From Izemoplasma sp964435595 (GTDB lineage Bacteria; Bacillota_I; Bacilli_A; Izemoplasmatales; Izemoplasmataceae): DNA of 64,000 nt. Positions 8,530 through 17,150 of the stretch are shown here, piece by piece. Numbering within the stretch: the stretch's first letter is position 1; each line of letters opens with the position of its first letter. Under the pieces are notes generated by a model. It worked only from the letters and a program-made list of their open reading frames with translations, was not told the origin of the DNA and did not search any database. Location: NCBI GenBank assembly GCA_964435595.1, contig CAYSZV010000003.1, positions 36,116 to 100,115 on the forward strand, in the 5' to 3' direction. The translations under genes and the position numbers were made by a program.

Positions 8530-9813
8530 ATGAGCGGAGTTGTTGTAGTTGGAACCCAATGGGGAGATGAAGGAAAAGGTAAAATAACAGATTTTTTAGC
8601 TGGAAAGGCAGACGTGGTTGTTCGCTTCCAAGGCGGAAACAATGCAGGCCATACAATTGTCTTTGATGGTAAGAAATTTGCATTGCATTTAATACCATCT
8701 GGAATTTTTAGAAAAGAAGCCACAAACATTATGGCAAACGGCATGGTAATCAATCCAAAAGCGATGATAGAAGAGTTGGAAATGCTTAAACAAGGGGGAG
8801 TAGTCGATTTTAATTTGGCAGTATCAGATCGCGCTCATATCATTCTTCCTTATCATATTATTTTAGATGGATTATTCGAAGACTTGAAACCAAAAGATAA
8901 AAAAGTAGGAACTACCAAAAAAGGGATCGGTCCAACTTATTCTGATAAATCATCACGAATTGGAATTCGAGTTTGCGATTTTATTGACGAAAAAGTATTC
9001 TATGAAAAATTAACAGAAAATATAACTTATTATAATAAATTATTGGTCCTATTTGGAAAAGAAAAACTAGACAGTGAAGCGGTTTTCAACGAATATAAGG
9101 AATATGCAAAAGTGATTTCTACATATGTTACGGATACGGGTGTATTGCTTAATAAATTTTTTGAAGATGATAAAAAAGTTGTATTTGAAGGAGCGCAAGG
9201 TGCAATGCTTTGTTTGGATCATGGAACATATCCTTTTGTAACATCGAGTTCTCCAACAGCAGCAAGTGTCCCTGTTAATACTGGGGTTTCTCCTCAGTAT
9301 ATATCTGAAGTTATTGGCATTACAAAAGCGTATTCTACAAGAGTAGGTGGAGGATACTTTGCCACAGAATTTGACAATGATATATCTCATCAAATAAGAG
9401 AAGTGGGACATGAATATGGGACAACTACTGGACGTCCTAGAAGAATTGGATGGCTTGATACAGTCGTTTTACGCCATACAAAAAGAGTGTCTGGATTAAC
9501 AACACTAAGTGTTATGTTACTGGATGTGTTGTCAAATGTAGAAACTCTAAAAATTTGTGTAGCTTATAAACTAGATGGTGATATTATCGATAGAATTCCA
9601 GCTAAAATATCAGATTATGAAAGATGTATTCCGATATATTTAGAATTACCTGGGTGGAAGGAAGATATTACTCAGGTGGCTTCATTTAGCGAATTACCAA
9701 CAAACGCACAAGCATATTTGAACAAAATATCTGAACTGATTGGAGTAGATATTTCAGTATTTAGTGTTGGTCCAGATAGAACACAAACAATTGTATTAAG
9801 AGATTTATTATAA
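8530..9813 (+). CDS. purA: Adenylosuccinate synthetase
   Basis: GTP-dependent first step from IMP to AMP, joining aspartate to IMP. 427 residues, standard length. N-terminal P-loop GTQWGDEGKGK (about 8-18), NNAGHTIV (His41 catalytic region), TTKKGIGPTYSDK (about 130) and GRPRRIGWLD (about 300). AGGAGTGG precedes the ATG. The next AMP step, purB, lies in a separate operon at 23233. Flanked upstream by the attenuator-like leader and downstream by a terminator. Confidence 0.98.
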   Translation: MSGVVVVGTQWGDEGKGKITDFLAGKADVVVRFQGGNNAGHTIVFDGKKFALHLIPSGIFRKEATNIMANGMVINPKAMIEELEMLKQGGVVDFNLAVSDRAHIILPYHIILDGLFEDLKPKDKKVGTTKKGIGPTYSDKSSRIGIRVCDFIDEKVFYEKLTENITYYNKLLVLFGKEKLDSEAVFNEYKEYAKVISTYVTDTGVLLNKFFEDDKKVVFEGAQGAMLCLDHGTYPFVTSSSPTAASVPVNTGVSPQYISEVIGITKAYSTRVGGGYFATEFDNDISHQIREVGHEYGTTTGRPRRIGWLDTVVLRHTKRVSGLTTLSVMLLDVLSNVETLKICVAYKLDGDIIDRIPAKISDYERCIPIYLELPGWKEDITQVASFSELPTNAQAYLNKISELIGVDISVFSVGPDRTQTIVLRDLL

Positions 9814-9838
9814 GAGAGCAATTTTGCTCTCTTTTTTT
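9813..9838 (+). terminator. Terminator after purA
   Basis: AGAGAGCA-ATTT-TGCTCTCT followed by TTTTTT. Confidence 0.92.
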
Positions 9839-9846
9839 AAAAATAA

Positions 9847-9866
9847 AAAGAGGCAAACGCCTCTTT
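9847..9866 (-). terminator. Terminator of the aro operon
   Basis: AAAGAGGC pairs with GCCTCTTT. On the minus strand it is followed by a T-rich tract, and it overlaps the aroF stop codon. It stands back to back with the purA terminator. Confidence 0.88.
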
Positions 9867-10878
9867 ATAATTTTTTATTTACTACTGGAGCGATTAATCT
9901 TGCTTTTTCCATTAAATCATCGAACGTCTTAGGTTTTAAACTTTGTGCTCCATCACTTAATGCATTTTCAGGTTCATGATGCACTTCTATGATCAAACCA
10001 TCACATCCTGCTGCAATACTTGCCATTGATAATGATTCCACCAAATCCCATTTTCCAGCTGCATGAGATGGATCAATAATAACAGGTAAGTGGCTTACCT
10101 TCTTAATTATAGGGATTACTGAAATATCAAGAGTGTTTCTAGTCATTGTTTCAAATGTACGAATACCACGCTCGCATAATATGACTTGATCGTTACCACC
10201 AGCCATAATATATTCCGCACTCATAAGCCATTCCTCAATGGTATTACTAAATCCTCTTTTCAAAAGGATTGGAGTTGTTGTTTTCCCTAATTCTTTTAAT
10301 AAGGCAAAATTTTGCATATTTCTTGCACCAATTTGAATGATGTCTACATATTTTTCAAACATTTCAATGTGATCTTTATCCATTAATTCAGATACAACCA
10401 ACATATCGTTCTTATCCGCAACTTCTCTTAAGATTTTCAAGCCATCTAGTCCCATACCTTGATATGAATAAGGAGAAGTTCTCGGCTTAAATGCGCCACC
10501 TCTCAGTATTTTTGCACCAGACTTTCTTACTTCTTTTGCGATGATATCTACTTGTTCGTATGATTCAACACTACAAGGACCAGCCATAACGACAAGCTCT
10601 CCTCCACCTATTTCAACATCTTTGATCTTAATGATGGTGTCTTCGTTTTTGATTCTACGGTTTACTTTCTTGTATGGCTCTTGGATTCTAATAACATTTT
10701 CCACACACTTATAAGCATATAATCTTCTTGTATCAAATTTCGCTGTGTCACCAACTACGCCATATACCTGGTATGATTCACCGAAACTTGAGTGGATATC
10801 AAACCCTTGTGATTTTAAACTCGATAAGAGTTCTTCAACGCATGATTGTTCTGCGTTTTGTTTAATTTTAATAATCAT
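9865..10878 (-). CDS. aroF: 3-deoxy-7-phosphoheptulonate (DAHP) synthase, type I-beta with regulatory domain
   Basis: First step of the shikimate pathway: PEP + erythrose 4-phosphate to DAHP. 337 residues. An N-terminal ferredoxin-like/ACT-type domain (about 1-70) precedes the catalytic barrel, with VMAGPCSVES (about 96), RGGAFKPRTSPYSYQG (about 125), LLKRGF (about 205) and DPSHAAGKW (about 263; metal and phosphate binding). The N-terminal domain in this subfamily (the Thermotoga type) confers feedback inhibition by aromatic amino acids. It is the last gene of the aro operon, although it encodes the first enzyme, and overlaps aroQ by 4 bases. Confidence 0.94.
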   Translation of the reverse strand: MIIKIKQNAEQSCVEELLSSLKSQGFDIHSSFGESYQVYGVVGDTAKFDTRRLYAYKCVENVIRIQEPYKKVNRRIKNEDTIIKIKDVEIGGGELVVMAGPCSVESYEQVDIIAKEVRKSGAKILRGGAFKPRTSPYSYQGMGLDGLKILREVADKNDMLVVSELMDKDHIEMFEKYVDIIQIGARNMQNFALLKELGKTTTPILLKRGFSNTIEEWLMSAEYIMAGGNDQVILCERGIRTFETMTRNTLDISVIPIIKKVSHLPVIIDPSHAAGKWDLVESLSMASIAAGCDGLIIEVHHEPENALSDGAQSLKPKTFDDLMEKARLIAPVVNKKL

Positions 10879-11312
10879 TGTAGTTCACTTCTTTCTAGTA
10901 ATATTTTAAGTCCTTGTTCATAACTTTGAAATCCGAGCCCCATAACACTTGAAATACAGGCATCTTTTATAACGGATACTTTTCTGAATTCTTCTCTTTT
11001 TGTTATATCAGATAGATGTACTTCAACAACGGGTATAGAGATAGATTTAATTGCATCATATAAAGCATATGAATAGTGGGTGAACGCCCCGGCATTGAGG
11101 ATAACTCCATCGAACTGGTCATCGGCATATTGTAGCAAATCAATTAGAATACCTTCTAAATTTGATTGTTTTATATCTACAGTAATCGAATATGTTTGTT
11201 CGAAACTTTTTAGATAGCGCTCGAGATCGGCATAAGATTTAGATCCATATACTTCTGGCTCTCTTTTCCCCAACATATTTAAGTTAGGACCATTAAGAAT
11301 TAATATATTCAT
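10875..11312 (-). CDS. aroQ: 3-dehydroquinate dehydratase, type II
   Basis: Dehydrates 3-dehydroquinate to 3-dehydroshikimate. 145 residues, typical of the dodecameric type II enzyme. The start ILNGPNLNMLGKREPEVYG carries the flexible lid with its catalytic Arg and Tyr. NAGAFTHYSYAL (about 74) and VEVHLSDI (about 98) are substrate-site motifs with the catalytic His. GAGGTG precedes the ATG. It overlaps aroE/K by 20 bases and aroF by 4. Confidence 0.96.
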   Translation of the reverse strand: MNILILNGPNLNMLGKREPEVYGSKSYADLERYLKSFEQTYSITVDIKQSNLEGILIDLLQYADDQFDGVILNAGAFTHYSYALYDAIKSISIPVVEVHLSDITKREEFRKVSVIKDACISSVMGLGFQSYEQGLKILLERSELQ

Positions 11313-12555
11313 TTATTTTCACCTCAATATTATGCATTGTTTCTTTAGTGTTAAAGCCATTTTTCTGTATTTTAATATCACAAGCATCATTGTATAAAGC
11401 ATATCTTTCTTGATATAACTTCACAAGATTGTTTGGATTTTTTAATAAAGGTCTATTTTTTGGTGGCATTTTTTTTAAATCACTAAGCGGAGCATCTAAA
11501 AAAATTATTACGCCATTTTGCTTAAGGACGTCTATGTTTTTTTGGTTTAAAACAACTCCTCCACCTGTGGAAATGGCTTTGTTTAGTTCTTTTGATTTGT
11601 TGTATATTGTTTCAAACTCAATCCTTCTAAATTCTTTTTCACCTGCGGATTTAAAAATTTCAGGGATTGATTTCTCTTGAGTATACTCTATTTCTCTGTC
11701 AATATCAACCAAATCCTTATTGTATGCTTTTGCTAGTTTTCTCGAGTAATATGATTTGCCTGACATTGGCATACCAATCAAAACAAGGTTGAGATGTTTT
11801 AAATACGTTTCCCTATATATAACATTGGATATTCTTTTCTCATAAATTATATTATTAAACAACTCGTTGGCTTTTATAGCTTGATGTGTCAGCATTGTTA
11901 AGCCGTTAGCCGCTTTTATATGATGTTTTTTTGCTTCCAATAGTAGTTTTGTTTTAAGTGGGTTATATACCAAATCTAATACAAACTCAAGTTGTGAGAA
12001 ATGTGATATATTCACAGCTGGATTTTGATTGTTATTTGGGTACATACCTACAGGTGTCGCATTCACCAATATTTGAATATCTTGGTGTGTATCAACATCA
12101 GATAATGCATACTCATTTTGCTTTGGATTTCGAGCAAATACTTTTATAATCTTAGCGTTTTTCAATTTAGCCACATACTCTATGGTTTTACTAGTAGAGC
12201 CGTTTCCAATAATACCGATTACTTTGTTTTCGACGGAAACGTTATAATAATTGAAGGTATAGATAAGTCCATCTATATCTGTGTTATACCCCTTTAAAAT
12301 TCCGTTGTCATTGATGATTGTATTAACAGCGTTTATTTCCTTTGCTGAATCGGAAATCTCATCTAAGAAAGGAATGCATTCGGTTTTGTAAGGTATGGTA
12401 ACGTTGACGCATTCAAAAGATTTTTCTTGGAAAAAAGAATCTAATTCAGATAATTCAATTAGATTGTATTCTTTTTTATCTAGTCTCTCATGAATCTCTT
12501 TCGAAAAACTATGAGAGAGTTTTTTTCCAATCAGTCCTCTCATAAAACACAACAA
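11293..12555 (-). CDS. Bifunctional shikimate dehydrogenase-shikimate kinase (AroE-AroK fusion)
   Basis: One 420-residue frame carries two consecutive pathway enzymes. Residues about 1-255 are shikimate dehydrogenase: GLIGKKLSHSFS, NVTIPYK (catalytic Lys), GYNTDIDG (catalytic Asp), a dinucleotide loop GNGSTSK and NATPVGMYPN. Residues about 257-420 are shikimate kinase: P-loop GMPMSGKS, DIDREIE, EFRRIE, STGGGVV and lid NRPLL. No stop or frameshift separates them. The start is probably TTG at 12555, six bases after AAGGAA at the end of the preceding gene; an ATG four codons later is possible. A fusion makes a single product handle dehydroshikimate to shikimate 3-phosphate. Confidence 0.93.
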   Translation of the reverse strand: MLCFMRGLIGKKLSHSFSKEIHERLDKKEYNLIELSELDSFFQEKSFECVNVTIPYKTECIPFLDEISDSAKEINAVNTIINDNGILKGYNTDIDGLIYTFNYYNVSVENKVIGIIGNGSTSKTIEYVAKLKNAKIIKVFARNPKQNEYALSDVDTHQDIQILVNATPVGMYPNNNQNPAVNISHFSQLEFVLDLVYNPLKTKLLLEAKKHHIKAANGLTMLTHQAIKANELFNNIIYEKRISNVIYRETYLKHLNLVLIGMPMSGKSYYSRKLAKAYNKDLVDIDREIEYTQEKSIPEIFKSAGEKEFRRIEFETIYNKSKELNKAISTGGGVVLNQKNIDVLKQNGVIIFLDAPLSDLKKMPPKNRPLLKNPNNLVKLYQERYALYNDACDIKIQKNGFNTKETMHNIEVKINEYINS

Positions 12556-12804
12556 CTACTTTCCTTGTAATTTTTTTGATTCATCCATTATTGATTTATA
12601 TACATTCCTAATTGTATGGGAATGGCTTAGTTTGGATGTCTTTTCTAATATTTTTTGTTCTCTATTTGAATCTAATATGGGAGATTTTATCTCTTTTTTT
12701 ATTGTTCCAATTTGGATTGATAAGGCAAATCTTTCATCTAATAATTCCATTATTTGATCATCAATTTTATCTATTTGGGACCTTGCATCTAAGAGTTTAT
12801 CCAT
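12556..12804 (-). CDS. Chorismate mutase, AroQ class
   Basis: 82 residues, all helical in pattern: DARSQIDKIDDQIMELLDER, then RFALSIQIGTIKK with the conserved Arg and Lys, and a C-terminal helix ending KKLQGK. It converts chorismate to prephenate, which TyrA (first gene of this operon) oxidises. It stands alone, not fused to prephenate dehydratase, DAHP synthase or TyrA. It overlaps aroC by 16 bases and abuts aroE/K. Confidence 0.9.
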   Translation of the reverse strand: MDKLLDARSQIDKIDDQIMELLDERFALSIQIGTIKKEIKSPILDSNREQKILEKTSKLSHSHTIRNVYKSIMDESKKLQGK

Positions 12805-13880
12805 GAATGGCCCTCTTTTCTAGTCATAACTTCTAATATTCCATAAGCTGTTATGGCATTGATTACATGTACAACACGATGTACAATACAAGGATCGTGT
12901 CTTCCTTTTAATTCTAAAACAGTTGAAGTCATTGATTCAATGTCCACTGTTTCTTGTGGAACACCAATACTGGCAGTTGGCTTTACTGCGACTTTGAAAG
13001 TGATTGGCATACCATTAGAAATGCCACCTTGAATTCCACCTGAATTATTAGTTTTCGTTTTGATTTTACCATTTTCTATTGTGAAAGAATCGTTAGCTTC
13101 AGATCCAAAGAGTTTTGTGATATCAAAACCTTTTCCAAATTCAACACCCTTTATTGCTGGGACACTGAATAATAAATGAGCTAGTACACTTTCGATAGAA
13201 TCAAAGAACGGATCACCATATCCTACAGGCAAATTAAGAATACATGTTTCGATTGTTCCACCTACACTGTTTTTGTTGGCTTTCGCATTTAAAATTACTT
13301 CTTCAAACATAGTCTTGTTATCCTTGTTTATGAGAGGAAAGTCGCTTTGTAATAGCTTTTTGAGATCTTCTTTTGTTGGGTTTAAATCACTGAAACTTAG
13401 ATCGTTTTGATCTTTGATTGAATTAATATGTGAAGCAATTATGATTCCTTTTTGTTCCAATATTTGAGATGCAATGGCTCCAAGAATTACGATAGGTGTA
13501 GTTAATCTTCCAGAGAAGTGGCCACCTCCTCTATAATCTTGAGCTTGGTTATACTTTATGTGAGATGTATAGTCTGCATGAGAAGGTCTTAATATATTTG
13601 GAGTATAGTCCCTACTTCTTGTATCTAAATTATTTATTACTATAGTAAGGGGAGTTCCGGTAGTTTTTCCTTCAAAATATCCAGATAAAAATGTAATCTC
13701 ATCTTGCTCTCTTCTAGGAGTTGAGAGATTTGATTTTGGTCTTCTTTTATATAACTCATTGTGTATTCTTTCGAGATCTAATTTGATTCCACCAGGAAGA
13801 TTGTTGATTGTAATTCCAATTGCTTTCCCGTGTGATTCACCAAATAGATTAACAGGGATTGCTTTACCAAATGTGCTCAT
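12789..13880 (-). CDS. aroC: Chorismate synthase
   Basis: Turns EPSP into chorismate using reduced FMN. 363 residues. Family signatures are GESHGKAIG (about 14-22), RRPKSNLSTPRREQDE (about 46), RGGGHFSGR (about 117), GIQGGISNGMP (about 283) and RHDPCIV (about 325). GTGAAA-type spacing precedes the ATG (AGGTGAAATT). The gene sits between aroB and chorismate mutase. Confidence 0.97.
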   Translation of the reverse strand: MSTFGKAIPVNLFGESHGKAIGITINNLPGGIKLDLERIHNELYKRRPKSNLSTPRREQDEITFLSGYFEGKTTGTPLTIVINNLDTRSRDYTPNILRPSHADYTSHIKYNQAQDYRGGGHFSGRLTTPIVILGAIASQILEQKGIIIASHINSIKDQNDLSFSDLNPTKEDLKKLLQSDFPLINKDNKTMFEEVILNAKANKNSVGGTIETCILNLPVGYGDPFFDSIESVLAHLLFSVPAIKGVEFGKGFDITKLFGSEANDSFTIENGKIKTKTNNSGGIQGGISNGMPITFKVAVKPTASIGVPQETVDIESMTSTVLELKGRHDPCIVHRVVHVINAITAYGILEVMTRKEGHSWINS

Positions 13881-13888
13881 AATTTCAC

Positions 13889-14887
13889 CTACATATACTC
13901 TTTTATTTTTGAAATACTTATTGTCTTAATAAAGGCGTTTCCTTCTTCTTTTAATAGAATTAAATTGATTGTTTTGCCTGTAATTTTTTTATCTAATTTA
14001 ATGTAGTTATATAGCGTATCCACATCATAAGAATACGATGTAGGAAGATTATATTTTTGGAATAAAGATCGTACTGTATCATGTAACACGGGATCCTTAA
14101 TCATCATCAGCATCCCGATTGCGATTGATTCACCATGTAATAATGAATACCCACTATCTTGTTCGATTGCATGACCAATTGTGTGTCCAAAATTGAGGAG
14201 TTGTCGAACACCTTTGTCCTTCACATCTTGGATAACGATATCACGTTTTATTTGTATACTTCGATATATAAAGTTTTCTATGTCAGAATTGACGTCATAT
14301 TGAATGAGGTCTTGATAAAGTGATTTTCCGGCAATAAGAGCATGTTTGATTAGTTCTGCCATACCATTATTAAAATGTCTTTTTGTTAAGGTAGAAAGTG
14401 TGTTTGGATCAATGATCACAATCTTTGGTTGATAAAAACTACCGATTGCATTTTTCATATATTTGCTATTAATTCCTACTTTTCCACCAACACTGCTATC
14501 TACTTGAGATAATAGAGAAGTTGGAATTTGCACAAAATCTATACCACGCATATAAATACTAGCAATGAATCCAGCAAAATCACCTACAACTCCACCACCT
14601 AGGGCAATGATTGTAGTGCTTCTTGGAAGAGATAATGATAGCATATCATCAATGACTTCATTTATTTTTTCCGCGCACTTAAGCGATTCTCCGTGTTTCA
14701 TAACATAGGTTTTGATTACTTTTAGTTGTGACTCAACAGTAGCAATATATTCGTTTGGAATATTGTCATCGGTAATGATGACGTATTCTTTCTCTGTATC
14801 AAGATAGGCTGAAACGTTAGAAAGAAGCCCTTTTTCGATAAGGACATCATAACTGTTTTCGTTTAATGACACATGTACTTTTTTCAT
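13889..14887 (-). CDS. aroB: 3-dehydroquinate synthase
   Basis: Cyclises DAHP to 3-dehydroquinate (NAD and Zn dependent). 332 residues. NAD-binding GGGVVGDFAGFIASIYMRGI (about 95-115), PTSLLSQVDSSVGGK (about 121) and NFGHTIGHAIE (Zn-binding His, about 235). The ATG at 14887 follows GAGGAG with a 7-base gap; an upstream in-frame ATG would lie inside aroA without a ribosome site. Gap of four bases to aroA. Confidence 0.96.
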   Translation of the reverse strand: MKKVHVSLNENSYDVLIEKGLLSNVSAYLDTEKEYVIITDDNIPNEYIATVESQLKVIKTYVMKHGESLKCAEKINEVIDDMLSLSLPRSTTIIALGGGVVGDFAGFIASIYMRGIDFVQIPTSLLSQVDSSVGGKVGINSKYMKNAIGSFYQPKIVIIDPNTLSTLTKRHFNNGMAELIKHALIAGKSLYQDLIQYDVNSDIENFIYRSIQIKRDIVIQDVKDKGVRQLLNFGHTIGHAIEQDSGYSLLHGESIAIGMLMMIKDPVLHDTVRSLFQKYNLPTSYSYDVDTLYNYIKLDKKITGKTINLILLKEEGNAFIKTISISKIKEYM

Positions 14888-14891
14888 ATTA

Positions 14892-16169
14892 TTACTCCTC
14901 GTAAACCACTTTTCCACCGATTGCTTTTAAGTCCTCAAAGAAATGAGGATATGATTTGTTTATACAGTCAGCGTGTTTGATTGTGAATGGGACTTCACAC
15001 CTTGATGAAGCGATTCCCAACATCATTGCTATTCTATGATCGTTAAATGAATCGAAGGTGCCGCCCGGTCCATCTAGTGATTTTTTACCAACGATAATGA
15101 TTTCATCATCAATTACTTTAATGTTGGCACCCAATTTTGCTAAAGTGGTAACTGTTGATTCAATTCGATCAGATTCTTTTAATCGTAAACGATGTGCGTT
15201 CACGATTTTAGTTGTACCTTTTGAAAGGGCAGCTAAGAGAGAGACAATCGGTCCTAAATCAGGACAGTTTTGAATATCAATCACTCTTCCTATTGTTTTT
15301 GATTTTACTGTAGTAAAGCCGTTTTCAGTAAATATTATTTTACCTTTCATAGATTGAATAATATCGATGATTGCCATGTCTCCTTGACTCGAATCATGTG
15401 GGACATCGGTGACCTTAATTGCTCCACCAATGATTCCACCTACAAGGTGAAAGGCAGCTTGGGAATAATCTCCTTCAACACGATAATCGTTTGCAACATA
15501 GGATTGATTACCCTCAATAAAATAGCCCTTTGGTATTTCTCTTATAGTAACGCCAAAATGTTCTAACGTTTTAATGGTAAGATCTATATAACTTTTTGAT
15601 TCTAATATACCATCAATAATGATTTCTGAATCTTCATCTAATAAAGGCAGTGCAAACATTAAACCAGAGAAAAACTGAGAACTAACATCACCTTTAATAG
15701 TATACTTTCTTGCTTTAACAGAGCCTTTTACTACTATTTTTTCGTCATCTTGAATAAATGTATTGTTGTCTTCTGTGAAGATTTTTTCATAGATTGATTG
15801 TGGTCTTTTCATCAATCCTGGTTCACCAATAAAATGAATCTCTTTTTCTGTTAGAGAAAATAAAGGTATCAGAAATCTAATTGTAGATCCTGATTCGTTA
15901 CAATATACTTTTTTTGATTTTAGTTTTAATTTTTTAATTCCATGTACTACAACTTTATTATCTTTTCGTTCAAATTTAACACCAAGTGTTTCAAGGGCTT
16001 CTATTGTAGCTAATGTGTCTTCGGAATATACAAAATTAGTAATAAGAGATTCTCCACTAGAAAGAGCTGCACAAATTAGTGCACGATGACTTAAACTTTT
16101 TGAAGGTGGAACTTTAACTGTTCCGTTAAAAGAACAAGGAAAAAGCTTAACAGAGGTGTTTTGTTTCAC
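14892..16169 (-). CDS. aroA: 3-phosphoshikimate 1-carboxyvinyltransferase (EPSP synthase)
   Basis: Adds enolpyruvyl from PEP to shikimate 3-phosphate. 425 residues. PPSKSLSHRALI (about 21-32; substrate Lys), ESGSTIRFLIPLF (about 92), DVSSQFFSGL (about 160) and KESDRI (about 337) with FNDHRIAM (about 377). Position 93-97 reads GSTIR rather than the GNAGT of glyphosate-sensitive class I enzymes, like other class II enzymes. GTG start overlapping the tyrA stop (GTGA), with AGGGGG upstream. Confidence 0.95.
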   Translation of the reverse strand: MKQNTSVKLFPCSFNGTVKVPPSKSLSHRALICAALSSGESLITNFVYSEDTLATIEALETLGVKFERKDNKVVVHGIKKLKLKSKKVYCNESGSTIRFLIPLFSLTEKEIHFIGEPGLMKRPQSIYEKIFTEDNNTFIQDDEKIVVKGSVKARKYTIKGDVSSQFFSGLMFALPLLDEDSEIIIDGILESKSYIDLTIKTLEHFGVTIREIPKGYFIEGNQSYVANDYRVEGDYSQAAFHLVGGIIGGAIKVTDVPHDSSQGDMAIIDIIQSMKGKIIFTENGFTTVKSKTIGRVIDIQNCPDLGPIVSLLAALSKGTTKIVNAHRLRLKESDRIESTVTTLAKLGANIKVIDDEIIIVGKKSLDGPGGTFDSFNDHRIAMMLGIASSRCEVPFTIKHADCINKSYPHFFEDLKAIGGKVVYEE

Positions 16170-16999
16170 TTTATTTTCCCCCTTTTATGCGTTGCTTCTT
16201 GCATTAATTCTTGAAGTTTCGCTTTGTCTTTTCTTTGAAGTGCATCTTTGAACAAATCAAGTTGAACTTCAAATTTATTAATATGTTTTATTAGATAATC
16301 TTTATTGTTGATAAATAATTCAGACCATAAAGAGTCATTAAATTTTGCAATCCTAGTTAAATCTTTATATGAATCTCCAATAAACAATCTTGTGTCATAT
16401 TTTTCATCATCACTGTTTACCAAAGCAAGGGCAATCGCGTGAGTAAGCTGTGAAGTAAACCCAATAATTTCGTCATGTTGTATGTCGGTTACACGCGATA
16501 CATTCTTAAATCCCATTTGTTTTGCAAGTGTTTCGATTAGATTTAATGCTTCATCTGAATTCTTGTCTGTTGGAGTGATTATGAAATTTGCGTCTTTAAA
16601 AATATTTTCGTTGCTATTCCATACACCAGTTGTTTCGCGACCAGCAATTGGATGAGCGAAAACAAATTCAACATCATCTTCGAAATATATGTCGAGAGCG
16701 TCAATTAGCCTTCTTTTAATACCTACTGCATCAGAGATGATTGCACCTCTTTTAAAGTAATTTATGTTTTGTTGAATGAAGGTGATTGTATCGTTAGGAT
16801 ATAGGCATAGAAAAACAACGTCTAACTCATTTAAGACGTCTTTTGGAGTATTTGTACCTCTGTCAATAATATTGTTTTCCAGAGCGTATTGAAGCGTTTT
16901 ATCGTTATTGTCTATTCCTACAATTTCATAGGGGTATTTACGTAAGCTTTTTGCATAAGTCCCACCAATTAATCCGAGACCAACGATTCCTATTTTCAT
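16166..16999 (-). CDS. tyrA: Prephenate dehydrogenase
   Basis: Oxidative decarboxylation of prephenate to 4-hydroxyphenylpyruvate for tyrosine. 277 residues: NAD-binding GIVGLGLIGGTYAKSL at the start, FAHPIAGRE with catalytic His (about 118), and an all-helical C-terminal half containing QLTHAIALAL. No ACT domain, so feedback control must lie elsewhere. First gene of the aro operon; AAGGGTG precedes the ATG. No prephenate dehydratase occurs in the window. Confidence 0.93.
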   Translation of the reverse strand: MKIGIVGLGLIGGTYAKSLRKYPYEIVGIDNNDKTLQYALENNIIDRGTNTPKDVLNELDVVFLCLYPNDTITFIQQNINYFKRGAIISDAVGIKRRLIDALDIYFEDDVEFVFAHPIAGRETTGVWNSNENIFKDANFIITPTDKNSDEALNLIETLAKQMGFKNVSRVTDIQHDEIIGFTSQLTHAIALALVNSDDEKYDTRLFIGDSYKDLTRIAKFNDSLWSELFINNKDYLIKHINKFEVQLDLFKDALQRKDKAKLQELMQEATHKRGKIK

Positions 17000-17014
17000 A
17001 TTATCACCCTTTGA

Positions 17015-17033
17015 TATAGTATATTATACTATA
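17015..17033. promoter_or_regulatory. 19-base perfect palindrome in front of tyrA
   Basis: TATAGTATA-T-TATACTATA is symmetric around one base. It lies between the -35/-10 pair at 17052-17080 and the tyrA start, and itself contains a possible TATAAT on the minus strand. It is a candidate operator for the aro operon; the binding protein is unknown. Confidence 0.55.
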
Positions 17034-17051
17034 CTTCACCTTGTTATATAA

Positions 17052-17080
17052 AGAATATTACGTGTAAGCGCTTTTGTCAA
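17052..17080 (-). promoter_or_regulatory. Promoter of the aro operon
   Basis: On the minus strand TTGACA (17080-17075), 17-base spacer, TATTCT (17057-17052). Its -35 overlaps the -35 of the divergent fhs promoter. A second possible pair, TTATAT-N17-TATAAT, lies closer to the gene. Confidence 0.65.
17063..17076. promoter_or_regulatory. cre-like (CcpA) site between tyrA and fhs
   Basis: TGTAAGCGCTTTTG matches the catabolite-response consensus TGWAANCGNTTWCA at all but the last two bases. It overlaps the -35 elements of both divergent promoters. Confidence 0.5.
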
Positions 17081-17102
17081 TTCATTGCATTTTATATATA
17101 AA
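17074..17102 (+). promoter_or_regulatory. Promoter of fhs
   Basis: TTGTCA (17074-17079), 17-base spacer, TATAAA (17097-17102), about 50 bases before the gene. Confidence 0.65.
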
Positions 17103-17150
17103 AATGAGATAATTAGTAGAAATATAACTTTTACTAGGAGGGTTTATTAA

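Noticed and set aside
9067..9411. 114-codon minus-strand frame
   Set aside because: Antisense within purA, with no ribosome site or family resemblance.
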